Positions 60,255-64,000 of a stretch of 64,000 nt of DNA are shown here, piece after piece. Under the pieces are notes generated by a model. It had not been told where the DNA came from, ran no database searches, and was given only the letters and a program-made list of their open reading frames with translations. Position 1 is the stretch's first letter; each line of letters starts with the position of its first letter. The DNA lies in the NCBI RefSeq assembly GCF_011300215.1, contig NZ_CP049866.1, positions 1,736,001-1,800,000 of the forward strand, given 5' to 3'. A program made the translations under genes and the position numbers. Source of the DNA: Nocardioides piscis (GTDB lineage Bacteria > Actinomycetota > Actinomycetes > Propionibacteriales > Nocardioidaceae).

Positions 60255-61925
60255 ATGTTCGGCAGCCACCTGCAAGATGAGACCGACGACCACCACGACG
60301 AGCCCGCTGACACCGGTCGCAGCAAGTCACGCCTCGCCATCATCGGGGTCGTCTCGGTGCTTCTCGTCGGAACCCTCGGCTGGGCCGGCGCCCAGGCGCT
60401 CGGCAACGACGACGAGTCGGCCGGCGTAGCGTGCGAGACCACGACGGTTCGCGTGGCCGCGGCCCCCGCCATGGCGGACCTCGTCGAGGACGCGGTGGAC
60501 TCGTTGCCGACCGACATCCGGTGCGTCGAGATCGAGGTCACCACCGCGACCGTCGCCGACGTCGTCGAGGCCCAGGAGGCCGCCATCGGTGACGACGACA
60601 GCGCACTGCCCGACCTGTGGGTGCCCGACTCCCCGGCGTGGCAGAGCGTGCTCGTGGCCAACGAGCGCCTCGGGACCATCCTGGTCCCCGCGCTCGCCAC
60701 CACCCCGGTCGGCCTCGCCGGCGGGATCAAGGCCCCGGCCGGTGCCAGCTGGGCAGAGGTCATGGCCTCGCCCCACCTGGAGATCTCCGACCCGAGCAGC
60801 GACGGCGCGTCCGCGATGGCGCTGGTCACCCCCTTCGGTGAGGGCGACCCGACCGCTGCCCAGAACACGATGGTCCCCGTCGCCCAGGCGTTCGGCGACG
60901 ACCTCGCCTCCGGCACGACCGGGCTGGTCACCGTCGACAACCTCGAGGCCGGCAGCCCCAAGATGGTGCCCGTCACCGAGCGCGACTACCTGATCGCCCT
61001 GCGTGGCAACGAGTCGCTGCAGTGGCGGGTCCCGGCCGACGGCGTCGCGATGCTCGACTACCCGCTCGTCCAGGTCACCACCCCCGGACAGGGCGGCATC
61101 GACGTCGTGGCACGGACCGGCGAGACCATCGCGGCGTGGTTCAAGACCGACGAGGGTGTCGAGGCGATCGCCGAGGACCAGCTGCGTGGCCCGGACGGGT
61201 CGCCGCTGCCCGACGGCGAGAGCGTCAGCACCCAGAAGCAGCTCCCGCCGGTCCCGCAGGAGCAGATCGACACGGTCATGAAGAGCTTCAACTCCCTCAA
61301 GACCCCTTCCAGCATCCTGGCCCTGATCGAGGTCTCGGACTCGATGGCGGCCCAGTTCGGCACCATGTCGCGGGTCGAGCTGGCCGCCGACGCGTCCAAG
61401 ACCGCCCTCGGGGTGTTCCCGGACGCGGCTCGACTCGGCTTCCGGGTCTTCTCCACCAACCAGCGGCCCGGAGGGCAGGACTGGCGTGAGGTGGCTCCGC
61501 TGAAGCGGCTCGACGCCCCGATCGGGCAGGGCCGGACCCACGTGGACTTCATGCTCGACCAGGCGGAAAGCCTGCCGAACCAGACGGGCGGCGGTTCCGG
61601 TCTCTATGACTCGATCCTCGCCGCCTACCAGGAGGCCACCCGGCAGTACAACCCGTACTACCAGAACTCCCTGGTGGTCTTCACCGACGGACCCAACGAG
61701 GACGCGAACTCGATCTCGCTCACGAAGCTCAAGCGCGAGATCTCGGGGCTCTTCGACCCCGAGCGGCCCGTGCGGATCATCGCCATCGGCCTGACGGACA
61801 GCGCCGACATGGCCACCTTGGAGGAGATCGCTGCCTCCGCCGACGTCGCCGCCAGTGGCGCCTACCCGGTGCTGCAGCCCGACGACATCCTGACGGTGCT
61901 CGCCTCCACCCTGCTGAGCCGCTAG
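60255..61925 (+). CDS. Membrane-anchored substrate-binding / von Willebrand A protein
   Basis: A 556-residue protein. After a short acidic/His-rich N-terminus there is one helix (LAIIGVVSVLLVGTLGWAG, about 27-45). Residues 60-340 look like a periplasmic-binding-type domain (VRVAAAPAMADLVED, PDLWVPDSPAWQSVL, DGASAMALVTPFGEG). Residues about 350-545 form a VWA domain with SLVVFTDGPNEDANS and a MIDAS-like ILALIEVSDSMAAQFG, where the first Asp of DxSxS is Glu. Actinobacteria have many such fusions; their role is unknown. A strong terminator follows. Confidence 0.8.
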   Translation: MFGSHLQDETDDHHDEPADTGRSKSRLAIIGVVSVLLVGTLGWAGAQALGNDDESAGVACETTTVRVAAAPAMADLVEDAVDSLPTDIRCVEIEVTTATVADVVEAQEAAIGDDDSALPDLWVPDSPAWQSVLVANERLGTILVPALATTPVGLAGGIKAPAGASWAEVMASPHLEISDPSSDGASAMALVTPFGEGDPTAAQNTMVPVAQAFGDDLASGTTGLVTVDNLEAGSPKMVPVTERDYLIALRGNESLQWRVPADGVAMLDYPLVQVTTPGQGGIDVVARTGETIAAWFKTDEGVEAIAEDQLRGPDGSPLPDGESVSTQKQLPPVPQEQIDTVMKSFNSLKTPSSILALIEVSDSMAAQFGTMSRVELAADASKTALGVFPDAARLGFRVFSTNQRPGGQDWREVAPLKRLDAPIGQGRTHVDFMLDQAESLPNQTGGGSGLYDSILAAYQEATRQYNPYYQNSLVVFTDGPNEDANSISLTKLKREISGLFDPERPVRIIAIGLTDSADMATLEEIAASADVAASGAYPVLQPDDILTVLASTLLSR

Positions 61926-61937
61926 TCGTCACACCTT

Positions 61938-61969
61938 CCTCGCCGGTGCCCCTCGGGGCACCGGCGAGG
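61938..61969. terminator. Bidirectional terminator after the VWA gene
   Basis: A perfect 15-bp stem, CCTCGCCGGTGCCCC (61938-61952) and GGGGCACCGGCGAGG (61955-61969), around TC. It lies between convergent genes. Confidence 0.88.
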
Positions 61970-61985
61970 ACTGCATTTCGGACCG

Positions 61986-62848
61986 TCAGATCCCGATCGG
62001 GTGCCAGACCGTCTTGGTCTCGAGCCAGTCGGTCAGCCGGTCGATGCCGGGAGTGGCCAGCCAGTCCACCGGGGCGGCCGGCGCTCGGCGTACGCGCTTG
62101 AGGTTGTCGGCCGCCGCCACCTCGAGCGACGTCGCGAGCTCGCCGTCGCCGACACCGGTGAGGTCGAGGCCGTTGACGTCCATGTGGGAGGCCAGCCACG
62201 GCGCGATCTCGGGCACCGAGCCGGTGAGGACGTTGACCACCCCACCGGGCAGGTCGGAGGTCGCCATCACCTCCGCCAGCGTGATCGCCGTGAGGGGATA
62301 GGCCTCGCTGGCGACCACCACGCAGGTGTTGCCGGTCACGATGACCGGCGCCACCACGCTCACCAGCGCCAGCAGCGGACCCGGGGGGCCACGACGGCGA
62401 CGACGCCGGTCGGCTCGGGGGAGGAGATGTTGAAGAAGGGTCCGGCCACCGGGTTGGCCGACCCGACGACCTGGGTGATCTTGTCGGCCCAGCCCGCATA
62501 CCAGACCAACCGGTCGATGGCCGCGTCGACGTAGGCGTTGGCCTTGGCGGCCGTGATCCCCTCGCTGGCGCGGAGCTCGGCGACGAACTGGTCGCGCCGG
62601 CCCTCGAGCACCTCGGCGATGCGATAGACCACCTGGCCGCGGTTGTAGGCGGTCCTGGCCGACCAGGGTCCGAACGCCTTGCGGGCCGCGACCACTGCGT
62701 CTCGGGCGTCCTTGCGGCTGGCCTGCGCAGCATTCGCGAGCAGGTTGCCGGCCGCGTCGTTGACCACGAAGGTGCGCCCCGACTCCGAGCGGGGGAAGTC
62801 GCCGCCGATGTAGAGCTTGTAGGTCTTCTTCACGTCGATGCGCGCCAT
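61986..62848 (-). CDS. Short aldehyde dehydrogenase-family protein without catalytic half (frame broken near 62385)
   Basis: From ATG 62848 (1 nt after the stop of the full ALDH) the protein reads YIGGDFPRSESGRTF and SEPTGVVAVVAPP-like sequence of the ALDH cofactor domain. One extra G/C base in the run at 62383-62388 restores LLALVSVVAPVIVTGNTCVVVAS and the stop at 61986 (287 residues). It ends soon after LPGGVVNVLTGSVPEIAPWL and a short tail. The catalytic Cys and Glu-containing regions are absent, so it cannot be a normal ALDH. Two-gene arrangements of this kind recall ALDH16, where one ALDH half lacks catalysis. Probably a subunit of the adjoining enzyme. Confidence 0.82.
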
Positions 62849-62849
62849 G

Positions 62850-64000
62850 TCAGGCCCCTGCCTTCGAGTCCGGGTTGAGATAGGCGGCCAGGCCGGGGAT
62901 CCCGCCCTCGCGGCCGTAGCCCGACTCCTTGTAGCCGCCGAACGGCGAGGTCGGGTCGAACTTGTTGAAGGTGTTGGCCCACACCACGCCGGCACGGAGC
63001 TGGTTGGCCATCCAGAGGATGCGCGAACCCTTGTCGGTCCACACGCCGGCCGAGAGGCCGTACGGCGTGTTGTTGGCCTTCTCCACGGCCTCGGCCGGAG
63101 TCCGGAAGGTCAGCACGGACAGCACCGGACCGAAGATCTCCTCGCGCGCGATGCGATGGGCCTGCGTGACGCCGGTGAAGAGCGTGGGCGGGAACCAGAA
63201 ACCGTTGGCAGGCAGCTCGCACGCCGGCGACCAGCGCTGTCCGCCCTCCGACTCCCCGACGTCCGACAGCTCGTGGATCCGGGCCAGCTGCTCGGCCGAG
63301 TTGATCGCGCCGACGTCGGTGTTCTTGTCGAGCGGGTCGCCCACCCGCAGGGTCGACATGCGGCGCTTGAGCCGCTCCAGGACCTCGTCTGCGACCGACT
63401 CCTGCACCAGCAGGCGCGAGCCCGCGCAACAGACGTGACCCTGGTTGAAGAAGATGCCGTTGACGATCCCCTCGATGGCCTGGTCGATCGGGGCGTCGTC
63501 GAAGACGATGTTGGCGGCCTTGCCGCCGAGCTCGAGGGTGACCTTCTTGGTCGTGCCGGCCACGGTGCGGGCGATGGCCTTCCCGACCTCGGTCGACCCG
63601 GTGAAGGCGACCTTGTCGACACCTGCGTGGGCCACGAGCGCCTGACCCGTGGCGCCGGCACCGGTGACGATGTTGACGACCCCGGCGGGCAGGTCGGCCT
63701 GCTGGCAGATCTCGGCGAACAGCAGCGCGGTGAGCGGGGTCGTCTCGGCAGGCTTGAGGACCACGGTGTTGCCGGCCGCCAGGGCGGGCGCGATCTTCCA
63801 CGCCAGCATCAGCAGCGGGAAGTTCCAGGGGATGATCTGGCCCGCGACTCCCAGGGGCCTCGGGTCAGGGCCGAGGCCGGCGTGGGAGAGCTTGTCGGCC
63901 CAGCCCGCGTAGTAGAAGAAGTGGGCCGCGACGATCGGGACGTCGACGTCGCGCGACTCCTTGATCGGCTTGCCGTTGTCGATCGACTCCAGGACGGCCA
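62850..64000 (-). CDS. Aldehyde dehydrogenase (partial, runs off right edge)
   Basis: About 383 residues of an NAD(P)-dependent ALDH are visible, starting inside the protein. It has PWNFPLLMLAWKIAPALAAG with LKPAETTPL, the Gly-rich GSTEVGKAIA, the general-base Glu in VTLELGGKAANIVF, the catalytic Cys in NQGHVCCAGSRLL, and EEIFGPVLSVLTF. The stop is 1 nt before the start of the short ALDH gene, so the two are co-translated. It would oxidise an aldehyde to an acid. A link to acetaldehyde from deoxyribose breakdown is possible, given deoA nearby. Confidence 0.93.
   Translation of the reverse strand, partial: AVLESIDNGKPIKESRDVDVPIVAAHFFYYAGWADKLSHAGLGPDPRPLGVAGQIIPWNFPLLMLAWKIAPALAAGNTVVLKPAETTPLTALLFAEICQQADLPAGVVNIVTGAGATGQALVAHAGVDKVAFTGSTEVGKAIARTVAGTTKKVTLELGGKAANIVFDDAPIDQAIEGIVNGIFFNQGHVCCAGSRLLVQESVADEVLERLKRRMSTLRVGDPLDKNTDVGAINSAEQLARIHELSDVGESEGGQRWSPACELPANGFWFPPTLFTGVTQAHRIAREEIFGPVLSVLTFRTPAEAVEKANNTPYGLSAGVWTDKGSRILWMANQLRAGVVWANTFNKFDPTSPFGGYKESGYGREGGIPGLAAYLNPDSKAGA

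Overview
This 64 kb window looks like chromosomal DNA of a high-GC actinobacterium, most likely Nocardioides or a close relative. It has very GC-rich codons, many GTG/TTG starts and 4-bp start/stop overlaps, monomeric isocitrate dehydrogenase, a methylmalonyl-CoA mutase operon, and the gene order pcrA / M23 peptidase / sucCD / perM-type gene / purN / purH, which matches the order I recall for M. tuberculosis Rv0949-Rv0957. It is mostly core metabolism. I see no rRNA, tRNA, CRISPR array, prophage or transposase.

Layout: (1) 1-9.6 kb holds a partial ABC exporter, a glycerophosphodiesterase, a divergent PspC-domain envelope-stress module (membrane PspC protein versus PspC-histidine kinase plus response regulator), an amino-acid permease with a universal stress protein, and a 1.6 kb block with an AbiEi/PD-(D/E)XK-like protein bracketed by two 68-bp palindromic repeats. 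(2) 9.6-31 kb holds the pcrA-to-purH block, a ZTP riboswitch in front of purH-MFS-folD-DUF3017, then mdh, a lipoprotein, aquaporin, icd and an MFS exporter. (3) 31-42.6 kb holds a secreted lipase, trpS, a 2'-5' RNA ligase-like protein, a YihY-family protein and two different succinate dehydrogenases facing away from each other. (4) 42.6-49.3 kb holds a VOC protein, mutA-mutB-meaB (propionate/methylmalonyl-CoA) and an M20 amidohydrolase. (5) 49.4-60.1 kb is a nucleoside uptake and salvage locus: BMP lipoprotein, ATPase, two permeases, cdd, a cytochrome P450, deoA, then a MaoC hydratase, add, a C39-like cysteine peptidase and a uridine-kinase-like protein. (6) 60-64 kb holds a substrate-binding/VWA protein and a pair of aldehyde dehydrogenase genes, one of which lacks the catalytic half.

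Two global observations shape the annotation. First, seven genes (PspC protein, trpS, RNA ligase-like, sdhA, the second sdhC, deoA, short ALDH) are each broken by the apparent loss of one G/C base at or next to a short G or C run. The genes include ones expected to be essential and all shifts go the same way, so a sequence or assembly error is the simplest reading. Coordinates for these genes span the repaired frame. Second, several genes have a TANNNT -10 hexamer 6-9 nt before the start codon, which suggests leaderless transcripts and helped in choosing starts.

The less ordinary items are the P450 translationally coupled inside the pyrimidine-nucleoside operon, the ZTP-riboswitch operon carrying an unassigned MFS transporter, the paired 68-bp elements, a sigma-factor-like domain fused through one membrane helix to an extracytoplasmic domain, and the non-catalytic ALDH partner.
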